Source of the DNA: Tigriopus japonicus
Taxonomy: Eukaryota > Arthropoda > Copepoda > Harpacticoida > Harpacticidae
Assembly: GCA_010645155.1 (NCBI GenBank)
Contig: CM021318.1
Coordinates: 8,671,550 to 8,735,549, forward strand
Length of the DNA stretch: 64,000 nt
Reading direction: 5' to 3'
Below the pieces are notes generated by a model. The model saw only the letters and a list, made by a program, of their open reading frames with translations. It was not told where the DNA came from and did not search any database. Every line of letters starts with the position of its first letter. Within the stretch, counting starts at the first letter, position 1. The translations under genes were made by a program, and so were the position numbers. Of this stretch, positions 22,538 through 34,516 are shown piece by piece.

Positions 22538-23563
22538 TTTTAGAAAAAATGTATACCTTTGGCCTGAACAGATCAGTCAGAGTTGATTCAGCAGTCCTCC
22601 AGTTATAACTAGATTTGCAAGTTGTAAATGGCTAATCACGTCAACTTTAGCGATTAAGAGCAATGCTCTTAATCCAGTGCTAATGCCAATGCTCATACTA
22701 CATCAATTGTTGAAACAGAAAAATAATTATCAGCTATCATCTAGAGGAGCATAAAATTCAATTGCTCGATATCGCATCCGGCATTCCATTTACTTATTTG
22801 GAACATGACAAAACGGAACTTAAAACAAAAAAAAAGTAAAGAGGAATATTAAGAGCGGAATTTGGTGAATGCATGGAATGGACACAGATTTTAACCAGTC
22901 CCATAATGAACATATAATGTATTGAAAAATCTGAGGAAAAACAGTTGCCATGACACTCCCTCTTAAACTTGGTCTCAACATCTTGAAAGGGCCAAACGAA
23001 CTGACACAAAAAAAAACTTATCTGACCCATTTTGTTTCGTTTGCAAGATTTTCTTTCCAATCCATGAGCTTCAACCCTGTCATAGATGTGCGAAAAATCA
23101 TCAACTTAAACTTAAGACTTGTATCAATGGCCTTGATCCAAGAGCTTCTAGATGAAACCAATACCATTTCAGTACCTGAAATGAGTGGAAATTCTACTCT
23201 TCTCTTTCGTAAGAATAATCTTTTGAAAAAGAAAGGCACTGTATATGACTTTAAGAACTGAGACAAAATATGTTCCAGAATGTCAAATGACCCACCCTTG
23301 TTTAAAGGAAAAACGTTGCCAGCAATCCCGGGTCAACCCCCATTTCATCCCAGTCACTTCGAGTTTTGTCAGTCTTCTTGAGTCCAAGTTTAAACGTGTA
23401 ACCTGGAATCAAGGCTTGTATTAGTAGTTGATTCATGGGGTTGAAACGCAAAACTTTCCCCTTAGGTCATTTGGGGGAAGGAACAAAGACTTGTTCCAGT
23501 TTGCCAACCCTTGGCAAGAACAGGAATGCTTCTTATTTGAGGGTGTCACTTCAGAGCAGAAAC
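22538..23563. other. Intergenic, no gene seen
   Basis: AT-rich spacer upstream of the spectrin-like gene. Its last part is presumably promoter and 5' UTR. Confidence 0.4.
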
Positions 23564-24758
23564 ATGTCTGATATTGTGAGTTATGTCTTGACATTTTTGA
23601 ATACATATAGAACAGATGAGTTATTTCTTTTAGGAAATTGAATTCTCTCCCACCGAAGAGTTCGGCTTTTGGCTGGATGAAATGGAGGACAAGGCCGTAT
23701 CCCTTACGAAGAAACCATCGACTCGAGTTGAAGCTTGTCAGCTTTTAGCCAACACACAAGTGAGTTAAAAATTAAAGATTGTTCTATACTATAAATCAAT
23801 TTGCATAAGAAATAGCTCATTAGGCATTTGATTAATACCTTTCGTGGTCTTTGCTAGAGTCTGAAAGAGAAGATTCTTCGCAAAGAGATCCCCAAAGAGT
23901 TGTTAGAGATTGACGAGGATGATACTAAGCTCTTCGATCTTGTTGATCGATACAATGCTTTAAGAGAAGCTGTGGAAGACCAGTTGTCAAAGGCCGAGAC
24001 TTTGAGTTCGTGCTGGAACAAGCTCAACAGCAATATGAGTGAACTTTCGAAGGCTTTGAGGTAAGTTTTTCAACTAGTTGCCAAGAAATTACACGCAGTC
24101 GTAAATTGGCTGAAAATCGCAAGGTAATAATAGATGACTTCAATCCTGCGCGTTCCATTAACTGACGAAGAAGACATAACTTTCACCCAAGTCATATTTT
24201 GTGAAGACACTCAATATTTTAGATTTAGCAATGGTTTCCTCTTGCCTAGGTATATGCTCCTCATACTCTTGATTGTGCAGAAATATTTTAGCTGACCAGT
24301 TTTGCGAACAATACTAGTAGCACGTATATAGTAGTAGTAAGTACAAGAACATGCCTTTTATTCCCAGATCCACTTCCTCTTCGTGTCAGTTGACAAATGA
24401 CGCTCAATCATAAATTCGGTGAAAAAAAACGTTTTTACATTACCAAGGCCCCCTTTTTAGTAAAGTAAAATGTACATCTAACTAGTTTTAGAAATCATAG
24501 TTATCCTTGAAAGAAGTTTGATCCATTAACATAGCAGTAATTGAATGGCCGATAACGCATTATTAAATTCGGGAAAAAATTGAGAAAGCTTTATCTTGCA
24601 AAAGTTAATTACTGTAACGAAGTTTCTTCCTTTTTAGTGCGGGAGGAGCAAACAAATTGACCGTGGAGAAACTTGAGTCATCCTTGAACGAGTTGAAGGA
24701 GATGTTCAAAGAAAGAGCTACCATCATGGAGAATCTCACTCCAGGTGGGGAATGTTAG
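23564..24758 (+). CDS. Small spectrin-repeat-like helical protein
   Basis: Function not recognised. Exons 23564-23575, 23634-23759, 23858-24060 and 24638-24758 join in phase to give 153 residues; the first coding exon holds only four codons (MSDI). The protein is almost entirely predicted helix. EFGFWLDEMEDKAVSL, LVDRYNALREAVEDQLSKAE and TLSSCWNKLNSNMSELSKAL resemble spectrin or nesprin repeats, with the typical FWLDEME and W residues. The final residues are LTPGGEC. An AATAAA about 90 bases after the stop supports termination here. A GTGGGG inside the last codons could be a weak donor leading to further exons, which would make this the start of a larger spectrin-repeat protein. Confidence 0.7.
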
Positions 24759-25415
24759 TTCTGAAACATTTTTTCAAAAATCTTGAAATGCCCTCCCGTG
24801 TTCAAAACTTCCAACATGCGTTTGTCTTTTTCACCTTTTCGACCAATAAATCCTGTGCGACTTTGAACTCCGTATGCTTCTCAATTCCTCCTCTTCCTTT
24901 CCGTACCAATGATTTCAGGGTTGATTTTGAGACTTCTTACCCAATCCTACAACTACTTCTTCCAAAGTACCATGTTCATTCTACAAGGACAAAAAAGTCA
25001 CTGTAAAAATTGGGCTGAGCAAGCAACCAAGCTTCACTTTGTCGAGCCCGGACCAAAATTGGTTCTTTCTGACGCTGACAGTGAAATCAGTTCACAGAGA
25101 GACGCATAAGTAACCCTCCATGGCATTTCCTTTGTCTTGTATTTCGACCGGATTCTGGTTATCTCGTCAAGTTCCACAAGAGCAGGTATTCTTTTTGATG
25201 CCAAGTCTCCCCACGTTCTAAGGGTTGGTTGAAGGAGCTTTGGCAGCGGTGACGAAAGTACAAGGTTCATGCGTACGAGTCGCGTAGCTAATTTCAAAAC
25301 CATTTACAAGCCGGCAGACCAGAACCTTTGGCATATATCACCAGCTCGCCAAGCAAGAAGATCCTCATTTCAAGATCGAGTTCAACGTGTGAAGAGCTCA
25401 ACCCCCGAGAGCAAG
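24759..25415. other. 3' UTR and spacer before the lectin-like gene
   Basis: Holds an AATAAA near 24844 for the upstream gene and the presumed 5' UTR of the next. The frame of the lectin-like gene stays open upstream of 25416, but the signal peptide argues for the internal ATG. Confidence 0.4.
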
Positions 25416-27711
25416 ATGCGACGCTTGGTGGTGATATTAGTGCTGTTCGGATTGGCTTGTGTGGCTTTGGCCCAGAAAAAGGGTATTAAGTTCCCCAAAG
25501 AAAAACAGAGTAGCACAGAGAAGGTCACGGCTGATTCCAAATTAGAGGCTGCAAAGGGCGAGGTCCGTATCGGACCTGATGGACGCCCATTGCTGTTTGG
25601 TCCCAACATTGAGCTATGCAAGAATCGTAAGTACATACTTATCATATGCTTTGAGTGCGTTAATGGATACTTCAAGCACATTTCGACCATTTTCTTCAAC
25701 CACTAGCTAAACTCGATTTTGAGATTTAACGTCTGCCTAGTATTGTAAAAAAATTAAAGTTACCTCTGTGACATTCTGCTACAAGAAAAAGTTGAAACAG
25801 TCCACAGTTGGTGCTGAATGTAAACAAAACAGAAGTATGCTTAAAATACTAAAAAATACTTGGAATACTAAACATGCAAGTTGTAATCTAGACATGTTTT
25901 TTGAATCCAAAAACTTTGAACCAAGTCTTTTAGAATTGTTGACATTAGATAGTTTCAGGACAAAAATAGAGCCTTACTGAAAAGTCAGTTGCGAGCAATA
26001 TTTGAAAAAATTAAAATAAAAATCTTACAGGTACTTCCCACGGAAAATTAGGAACACATCACTATTTTCTCTCGTGGAGGGAGCCATGGCACAAGTTTGA
26101 GGACTGGGATTGGTTCAATGGGCGGAACTTTTGCCGGGAACGCTGCATGGATCTCATCAGTTTTGACGACCCCATCGAATTCAAGATGTTTGAAGAAGTC
26201 ATGCAACAAGGTAAAAAATATGGAGTTCATAATCACGATTGAACCAAGCTCATATCTTGTGCAATCGCAATTGCTCAGTACGGAAAATACCACATAACGT
26301 CATATCTATGCCTAACTATAGTATTAAGAAATCCTTGGCCTAACCCAGTTGATGCTATATTAGGTCGATCAGATTGATGGCGGGGAAAGTTCAAATCAAG
26401 GTCGTGACCTAATAAACGGATGTGTTTTTGCAATCAATGTCGAGGTTATATTAAATCATTAGTAATCATCTCGCGCACGAATACCTTTGTTGATTGCATT
26501 CATGCGACAAAAGCAAACAAATTCAGCCATGATTCCCACATAAACTGACATTGGTTGAAGATTTACGAACCAAATCCATTCACAACGACCTTGAAACCGC
26601 GTGTTTGCAGTAAATTCATTGCAATTTGAGGACAAATTGAACGAAACGTTATTTGCGATCCAACAGACACCTTCTTCCTGGTTACTTTGGGATTACACGA
26701 TGAGATGCATCTTTGAGGACGTTTACTCAACAATCCCATGGAAAGATAAAGAGCACGTTGAAAAAAAAAACCTGAAGATTTGAGTTCGTGGTGGTGACGT
26801 GAACATAAAATGGGTTGACAAAAGAATAACGTTCCTCAAGGACATCAGGAGTTGGCCATTAGCAAATCAAATAAAACCCTTTTTACTTTAAGACAAATGA
26901 ATGTAATTATCCAATCAACGCTTCCACCTTTCAGATAACATATCCTCCATCTATACCTCTGGTCGTAAGTGCAATTTCAAGGGTAAAGGCTGTGAACAAG
27001 AGCAATTCCAACCCATCAATGTCAACGGATGGTTTTGGGCAGGAGCAGGCAATGCTCGCATTCCACCCACCAACAAACGGAACCGCGCTACTTTCTGGAG
27101 CCACACTGGGGAGTAAGTGAAATGAAACATCGTATTTTTTTATCCTCAGCAGACGAGTTGTGGGCATCAGGCAGATGCCCATTATCTTTATCAATGGAGT
27201 GTGATCATGAGCTCACGAAAAGATCTGATACTTTAAAGTAAAGCTGAAACTTCAAACTTATACTTTTTACTAAAGGATAGAATCACGAAAATTATCACCA
27301 AACATTGGATATTGAAATGACGATCTCTTATTGAGATATTCTTCGAAGGCTCGAACACCAATTTCATATTGATTTGAAAGACCTTCTCCATCTACAAAAG
27401 CGTAACTTTATGTACTTGATCACTTCAGGTTGAAGAAGCCTCAGCCCGACAATTATGAGGGACTCAAAGCCGGCAAATTGGAGAAGGTCAGCGATCCCGT
27501 GGGCTTGACATTGGAGGATCTTCAGGAATGGCACGACGAAGCTTGTTTGGCTGTCCTTAATAATAAATATAACGACAAAATTCGTTGGCATGACGTGGCT
27601 TGCCATTTCCGATCCAAGATCGTGTGCGAAGACTCTGAACAGTTGATCGAACGCGCTTTATCCGAGAACCCCGGACACACCATTCCTGAGCCCGTGCCCA
27701 AAACCGAATAG
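25416..27711 (+). CDS. Secreted C-type-lectin-like domain protein
   Basis: A secreted protein of the C-type lectin fold. Exons 25416-25626, 26031-26210, 26935-27112 and 27429-27711 join in phases 1, 1 and 2 to give 283 residues. A signal peptide is obvious (RRLVVILVLFGLACVALA). The domain runs from HYFLSWREPWHKFEDWDWFN through NFCRERCMDLISFDD and NGWFWAGAGNAR to WHDVACHFRSKIVCED, with the expected Cys and Trp pattern. The usual calcium-binding EPN or QPD and WND motifs are not evident, so sugar binding is doubtful. The tail is Pro-rich. The poly(A) signal at 27795-27800 lies beyond the poly(A) signal of the convergent WDR24 gene. Confidence 0.85.
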
Positions 27712-27741
27712 ACTTTCACGCTTTTACACTCCACACGACTA

Positions 27742-27800
27742 TTTATTATCGTCAATTTAATTTATACCTTGGTACAACATCCATTCCACTTTTAAATAAA
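27742..27800. terminator. Interlocked poly(A) signals of convergent genes
   Basis: A minus-strand AATAAA (27747-27742) lies about 60 bases beyond the WDR24 stop, and a plus-strand AATAAA (27795-27800) lies about 85 bases beyond the lectin-like stop. Each signal lies past the other, so the two mRNAs should overlap in antisense for roughly 50-100 bases. Confidence 0.6.
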
Positions 27801-27804
27801 CCGT

Positions 27805-30800
27805 TTACTGATACTGACACGCGTGTCCACAACCCATGGGGCAGAACTTGTTCTCCTTGTACCACGCCTTCAAATGGTTGGAGTGACCTCCATGGCCACA
27901 CCCTTGGCACCAAACAAAGACGCCTCTGACAGTATTTTGACAAACCGAGCACAGGAAGGGCGTGGAACGGCAACGGTCGCAGAACCACGCCCCCTTTTGA
28001 TTCAAAGCCCGAGAACAAACCGTGCAATTCGAGTAATACACGGTCGAGTCCAGATTCAGGGAATGCACCGACTTCAACGGACATGCTTTCACAATCTAGA
28101 TGAATTAATTCAGTTGCATTAGAATCATTAAGATAGAGGGAAAGACAATTAAAGAGCAAAGTTACCGTATTGGCCTCGTTATGAAGGTTCAGTCTTCGAA
28201 GCATGTCAATGTACGTTATGAACCAAAATTCCACTTCGTCTTCATTGAACATGCCATTGGTTTTCTCTCCAAGAACCAAGTACAGCATCACTGTGGTCTA
28301 TAATAGATGATAGCAAATACATTGGGGGCCGTTGAGTCTTTCGATGTATACACTTTTTACTTGTCGTACCTGAACATCGCCCAATTCGGCGTATTCAATC
28401 AAAGTGTCTCTGATGCAAGGATCGTGATCACACATTGGGATATCCTCCAATGGAGGAACAGAAAGCAGATGGCTGGTCTGATCTTCAACTGTTACATTTT
28501 CCATCATGGACACCAAAGGATCATCATCTCCATTCCCTTGATTCTATTGAATAAGAGGCATAAGCACATACTTGTTTGGTTTATTCACAATGGAAATTGT
28601 TCGGCTTACATCGGACGTTTGCATGCCATTGAGCACATACTGTTCAGCTGCGGCATCATCATGATGAATGTCCTGATTCAATTCATGTCGGGGTTCAAAA
28701 GCTTCACTATAAAAGCTTATTCATCTTACTTTCCTCCATCATTTTCATTTCAATTAAACTAACTTACGTTCTCAGTTTCCAATCTAAACTGCTTTCGTTC
28801 ATGGGAGCCATGTCCGGGTACACGAATTCCTCCAAGAAGAGATCATGGTCCTCGTTATTCGAAAGTCGGTAGTCGCCCAGCATTTGACCACTGGCGATAT
28901 TAGCCAACATATCCTCGCCCTCCAATTCGTCTTGGGATTCATCACTATCATTGTCACTCTCTCCCTCCAAGGGAGTCATAATCCGTGCTCCACCCGGTCC
29001 TCCACTATGATCGCCCTTCTTGTCCACACTACTTCCAATTCCACTCATATGCCGAAGACGGGAAGAGGCGTTCCTCATCCACTGATCGGCTTCTGCTCCA
29101 GCTGGAACATTTGGCTCGTCCGAGGGAGCATTGAGGGTTTGCATGTAGGCGGAGGCACTTTTCTCAGCTTCGCTGAAGTCAAAAGCACCCGTGAGGATTT
29201 TGATGATATCCCACGTGACGGAGATTTGTTCCAATTCCACTGATCTGGCCACTTCCGCGTTATGGTCACACATATGAGCGAAGCTTTCGCCTACAAGAAA
29301 GGGAGGAGGGGGTTTCATTTTCAAATTTTGCGCGATAGATTTGGCTACACGTGTTATGGACGCACCTGAGAAAATGTAGTTTTGTGCACAAGTAATGAAC
29401 CAATTATTATCCGTGAGAATATCCTCCAAATCTGGGTTGAGGTCCAACAACGAAATAGCCTCGGCGGCAACGTTTTGATCAGCGCTTACCACCGAGTTTG
29501 AAGCAAGATTCTTGTCGCCTCCGGATAAGTGAAACATCTTCAATTTACTCTTGGTCCCACACAAGATCTCTCTTTTCTCATCTTTGAGCTCTTTGGGCTT
29601 GGCTGCTTTCCTAGAAAAATTAACGCGAAATGTTCAGATATCTAATATATAATTAAGATGTTTATAATCAACGAACAGTATCCAACAAAAACCCAAAAGA
29701 TCGAAACAAAAACTAAACTAAGGAGGAGAGCGAAGAGTCCTGTCAGGCTCTAAAAAGGGCAGTGGGTGACACCACAGGTACCTTTTTGATCGGTTTTTGT
29801 TATATGTCACGGTCTTCCAAGACGAATTTGAGCCAAGGCTCATCGGCATTGCTCCAGTACTCGCACTTGCTATTAAGCCTGAAGAAGTGGAAATGGTTCC
29901 AGCAATGGAACTCATCATTGGCTCGGGACTACCTCTCAACGATTCCGGACTTCCTCTTCTGCAATTGGGTGTTAGTGTTGATATGTGAAATACCAAATGT
30001 GCAACACCCATTGAATCTTTCGTGCTTAGTGTGAATAGTTCTCAATTGCCTTTTGTTAGTTGTTTGATGTTGGTGTTGGTGATTCCCAGAGACTTACTTC
30101 TGAAGGCGTTCCGTTTGAGTCACTCTTGAAGTCAAACTATTTCGTTGAACATTTGACATGACCGGATTAGCTGAAGCAGAGGCGCTTGTTCCATTACTGG
30201 GCGAAGTCAGGGCAATGGGAGGCATTGGGGGAGGAAGTGGAATTGCGGGTTCATTGGTGATCAAGGTCGCAGAATCGGCTATCGAGTTCTTATCCAGGAA
30301 AGCCAGGGTTATATCGCCACACACATTGAAAGCTAGCGAATTTGGATTGGTTCTTTCGATTGGCATAATGCAATCTTTGAAGGCGTGATGGTACAACAAG
30401 CCATCCTGAAAAGAGATTCCTCGTTTGTACAAAAAGGATATAAATTTCACATTGATGTCTTACTCTGCCGGTGCTAAGAAGAGCTTCGGAATCTCTTTTG
30501 AAGAGGAAGTCCGTCGTGACATCTTTGTGCTGGTCGAATGAATGAGTCGGGATCCAAGGTCGTCGAACATCCCAGATATGAACCGAGAAATCCAACGCCA
30601 AAGCTGAACTGAATTGAAAGGGAAATCATTCTCTGATTAGCAATACTGGGTTCGTTTCAAACTCACCTGGCGATTTGAAACCGATAGTTGGGTCGCCATT
30701 TGATTCTGCCCACCGGTCCAATGGTCTGGATATTCACATCCAACTTGGCACGTTCCTCATCCAAGTTCCAAACCTTCACGGTTTTGTCTCGGCCAGCTGT

Positions 30801-31575
30801 GGCAATCACGTTTCGACATTCCGGATGCCAATCACACGAGAATACGTACTCCGTGTGGGCGTTCCAAGCGCGTTCGGGTCTCTCAGATTTCCGGATATCC
30901 CAAATTGACACCCGTCCGTTCTCGGCCGCCGAGGCGAAGGTTTGATGTTGCAATGGACAGAATTGGGCATCTCTGATGCTTTCGTTCCCGCTCGAGAAGT
31001 TCAAGACACACTCGCGGGTCCGCACATCAAATAATCGTATTGTTCCATCCTGAGAACCCGAAAGAAGCAAGCCAGCATCCGAAGGATGAAAACTAACCTA
31101 CAGAACATGAAGACGTACTTGATGTGTAAGTGAGATTGCTTTGACAATGGATTATAAGTTAACATGATTACCTTATTCACAGTCCTCTTGTGCTCTGTGA
31201 ATATATGGTCAGGTTTAGATTTGGCAGCTTTGCCCAGGTTCCATAAAACCACGGCTCCATTGGTGGCGGCTGTGGCCAAGAGGTTATCATCAAACACACT
31301 CCAAGCTACATCATTACATGAGTAGTTCAAGTTGATGCTGCGCCCTGCCCGCAAATTGAACAATTCGTTCAAGGTAAACTCTCCGATGGCAAATACTTTA
31401 AAAACTGGAATTGAAGAATGAATAAATCTATGAATGAAGATAAATCTAGAAATAGTAAAAACTTTGATATTCCCGTACCATTGCGGCCGGCGATAACGAC
31501 GCTATTGTTCTCTCGATTGATATCCAAAGCATTGGGAGCGTTCTCCGGTCCAGTGTAGAACGTGTTTAATCCCAT
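27805..31575 (-). CDS. WDR24: WDR24 homolog, GATOR2 complex subunit
   Basis: Subunit of GATOR2, which controls amino-acid signalling to mTORC1 at the lysosome. Twelve exons join in phase: 31575-31479, 31404-31172, 31097-30667, 30608-30464, 30405-30098, 29958-29782, 29610-29366, 29290-28768, 28706-28610, 28543-28370, 28297-28166 and 28095-27805, giving 950 residues. WD repeats fill the N-terminal third ([50 protein letters not shown]). A low-complexity Ser/Pro/Ala linker and a helical region follow ([20 protein letters not shown]). The C-terminal zinc finger has [19 protein letters not shown], then [16 protein letters not shown] and [10 protein letters not shown]. It is longer than human WDR24 (790), mainly in the linkers. 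The 75-base intron 29365-29291 is stop-free and in frame. Confidence 0.93.
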
Positions 31576-31597
31576 TATGATTGCAACCACTCTGAAT

Positions 31598-32229
31598 CTA
31601 AACAAAGTCTTCGAAGAGATCCACACTCTCGTTCATCTCATTCGAGTCTTGAGTACCGGGAGGGCCCGTGAAATCAAACTGAAACAACTCTTCCAACAAT
31701 TCAGAATCCAACTCTTCGGGCAGTTTGGATTGATCGTGTCCACCCGAATCCGCTGTCCCAACCAAACTAGCTTCCAACTTGGTTTCCACGTTTAAGGGAC
31801 AATAGCGAGATTGGATCTTGATAGCTTGATGATATTTCAACGCGTCCACCCCATGAAAATCTCTTACAATATGAGCTTCTAACCACAATTTATCCTTGAC
31901 AAAGCCAACTTGACCTAGAATTTGTACGATCTCGCCGGATTTGAGCAATGAATGGCCTTCCAATTGCCTAAATCGTCATGTCAGGAGATTTTAGCAAGAA
32001 ATGAGAGAATACATATTGGTGACCTTTTGTACCTGAAATCCACGAGAAGGGTAGTTCTGATTTCCTCCCCTATGGAATGAAGGGTCAGTGTATTGCTGAC
32101 CTGGTTTGCATGGGCAATATGTCCTAAAACCCTGACTTTCGTGTGAAGCCAGTGATCCAATACCTTGGGATCGCGAATGGAGGACAACTCCTCGAGGGTA
32201 AAGGCCAGATAAGGCTGCTGACTGACCAT
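31598..32229 (-). CDS. TEN1: TEN1-like CST complex subunit (OB-fold)
   Basis: TEN1 with CTC1 and STN1 forms the CST complex that binds single-stranded DNA at telomeres and helps fill-in synthesis. Exons 32229-32033 and 31967-31598 join in phase 2 to give 188 residues. The OB-fold region shows VRVLGHIAHANQVSNTLTLH, TLLVDFR, LKSGEIVQILGQVG and LEAHIVRDFHGVDALKYHQA, which matches the strand order and the final helix of TEN1. The family is usually about 120 residues; here an acidic C-terminal extension (ELDSELLEELFQFDFTG) adds about 60. The stop lies 22 bases before the WDR24 start on the same strand. The assignment is by pattern, and other small OB-fold proteins are possible. Confidence 0.7.
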
Positions 32230-32243
32230 AGAACCAGGTCAGG

Positions 32244-32271
32244 CCCTTAAATATAACAGTATATTTAAGGG
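32244..32271. promoter_or_regulatory. Perfect 12-bp stem-loop just upstream of the TEN1-like start
   Basis: CCCTTAAATATA and TATATTTAAGGG are exact inverted copies separated by ACAG, ending 14 bases before the ATG at 32229. It could be a hairpin in the 5' leader or, given the AT core, part of a core promoter. Confidence 0.6.
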
Positions 32272-32419
32272 ATACTTTGTTGAGGCAGTCAAGTCACAAA
32301 GTGACGGCGAGTGAATTTCCATGCAGGGTGACGGTACAAAAAACAGAAGCCAGAGAACACTATTTCAGCATTTAATTCAAGGATATCACAAAATTTGACA
32401 GGGAAAATAGCTCGGAAAT

Positions 32420-32875
32420 TCATGATAAATATCGCACCATAGTGGTGATGGTAAAAAGAACAGCCAGGGATGTGGTGATGATGGAAGAGCCATGGTTGCA
32501 GAGGTCTCCCTTACAGAAGCACATCGTTACTTGTTTTCTCTTCCATAAAACTTGGGCGCAACGTTGCTTCAGGTCACTGGGAGGTCGTTGGAGGCAATCC
32601 CGTTCCGTGGCCCGCCCATAATCTGCGTCTTTGAAGTTCTTGTCGTCGCCCTCCATGATCTTGGAGCACCATCCCGAGGCACATGGTGGGGTCTCCACCC
32701 CAGCCCGTTTGCTCTCAACCACGGTAGAATTGGCGGAAAGATAGAAAGGGTCCCGGCAATCGCCTTGTTCCCCTCGGGATCGACAAGCAAAGCATCGCTT
32801 GATTGCTGCCTCAGATCGGAGGAATTGGTCACTTAGGGTCAAAGCACCCAAGAGAAACAGTTCGAGATATCTCAT
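32420..32875 (-). CDS. Ly6/uPAR (three-finger) GPI-anchored protein
   Basis: Extracellular membrane-anchored protein of the arthropod Ly6 family, whose members act in septate junction assembly, ion-channel regulation and related roles. The single exon encodes 151 residues. Residues 1-24 form a signal peptide. Ten cysteines follow (28, 31, 40, 65, 70, 94, 106, 119, 121, 126), enough for five disulfides, and the domain ends MCFCKGDLCNHGSS, the family's C-terminal CN signature. A hydrophobic tail (about 131-148) fits GPI-anchor processing. Asn49 lies in an NST glycosylation site. The ATG at 32875 is the first in the frame and is placed for the signal peptide. It is head-to-tail with the TEN1-like and WDR24 genes, 190 bases upstream of the former. 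Confidence 0.85.
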   Translation of the reverse strand: MRYLELFLLGALTLSDQFLRSEAAIKRCFACRSRGEQGDCRDPFYLSANSTVVESKRAGVETPPCASGWCSKIMEGDDKNFKDADYGRATERDCLQRPPSDLKQRCAQVLWKRKQVTMCFCKGDLCNHGSSIITTSLAVLFTITTMVRYLS

Positions 32876-34516
32876 CGTGTCCTGGACTGAGGGACTCAAA
32901 TTTAGACGACTGCCTGAGGCTCCAGAGGTTCGAGTTTAGAGAGGGTAGCGTGGAGTGAACGGAAAATGGTTGCATACCTGACAGGACACTCCACTCGTGT
33001 AACATCCGACGGCATTGGCCAGTTTGCGTGGTCGGAAATGGACAGACTACGCCTTTGAGGAGTTCTTAGGACATCCACTTGCCTCCATTTCAACGGAGAT
33101 TTGTAGTCATCTCGGTGCTAGCATAGGTTTAACCATCCATCCGCTGCTAAAGTTGCCGCAGCCCCATCCAGCCCGCCTGAGAAACTTTCAGGATTCAGAG
33201 AATGATGTCCAAATTCATTGCAGGGTTTTGAGAGAGTTAGTGCACTTTTGTCCGTTTGACTTCCAATTTCAAGGAGAATTAGTTTCACATATGACGATGG
33301 TTATTTTCACTATTCAAAGTTAAATGAGCCATGGAGTTTGGCAAATATTAATCAATCATGATCTACAGTAGTTCCTTTTTCTCCAACCTAACCAACCACG
33401 ACCACAGGGTGTGGTCATACACCTATATGGCAGAATCTTCGATGACTACTCAGTACGAGACTGTAAAGCAAATCACGAAGGCATTCCAAGATGGGCAGAA
33501 TAAAGCCCCTTTTGGCCTTGGCTTAAAAAAAAGAATGATGCTGAGTGGATGTTAATGAATCACTAAGTCTGAGATTAATGAATACAAAAAGCCCTAAGGA
33601 ATCAATTGTTTCTCAATTGTAAGTGATGGACCGAAAGAACTCTTAACCGGAACCGAAAGTTTCAACTCTCGCTCAGAAGAAAAAAGATAAAAACTCAACT
33701 CTTTACGCAACAAACTTCTCCAAGACCTCCCTATTCTTTTATATTTCAAGACAGATTTGCTACAACTGCGTTGGCAAATTTTTGAAAAACCACTGTCGTT
33801 TAAAATAAAAAGTCATTCAATTCTGGATCCTACTTAGTGAGATGTTTCGCAGGTTTTTATGCAGTTTTTGTTTCAAAATTTTGAAATGAAAACAGGCATT
33901 GATCAACTATGGTCTTCCCCTATCTGGTATGGTTTTTTGTGGTTTATCGTTGGGAGCCAGATGGTATGAGTGTTTCAACTTCAACGATTAATCCAACATA
34001 ACTGACTTAATTTTTTGCTCTCAATTCAATCTTCATATTTCAAAAAGGATAATCGTTGGTAATATCGTAAAAGCTTAAAATGTAATCTGTTAACTACCAA
34101 TCTTTTTTAACTGTAGTACCAAGAAAAACGTTCCTTTAAGCGAACTGAAAAGTCTAAAAAAAGTAATTTAGATTGGGCTACAATTTAACCCCAAAGATTA
34201 GACCTTACTCCTTCGTTTGTCCTTTCAGGAACCCTGGTCCTTTGTACGTACAAGATGTGGCGCTAAAGCTTAAAATTAGAGAACCAACGTTTCGAATTAT
34301 CGACTATTTACATTTGTCAATGGTTTTGTTTTCGATACAACTAGCAGTCCTCCTGAAAAGGCTCTGATACGAAAAGTCTTTTTAATCGAGAAATGACTTT
34401 TGAACCCGGAGTCTTATCTTGCGTATGATTGCTTGAAACTTTGACCAAGGAGTAATCAAATAAATTAAGTTCTTCAAGTGACTCCAGGACTTGAGGACTT
34501 GAAGAGTTAGGTGAGA
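32876..34516. other. Divergent intergenic region, no gene seen
   Basis: About 1.6 kb between the Ly6 gene (-) and acyl-CoA oxidase (+). No domain or splice pattern was recognised. Both promoters are expected here. Confidence 0.4.

Noticed and set aside
25269..25415. N-terminal extension of the lectin-like protein from 25269
   Set aside because: The internal Met at 25416 begins a textbook signal peptide; the upstream residues would bury it.
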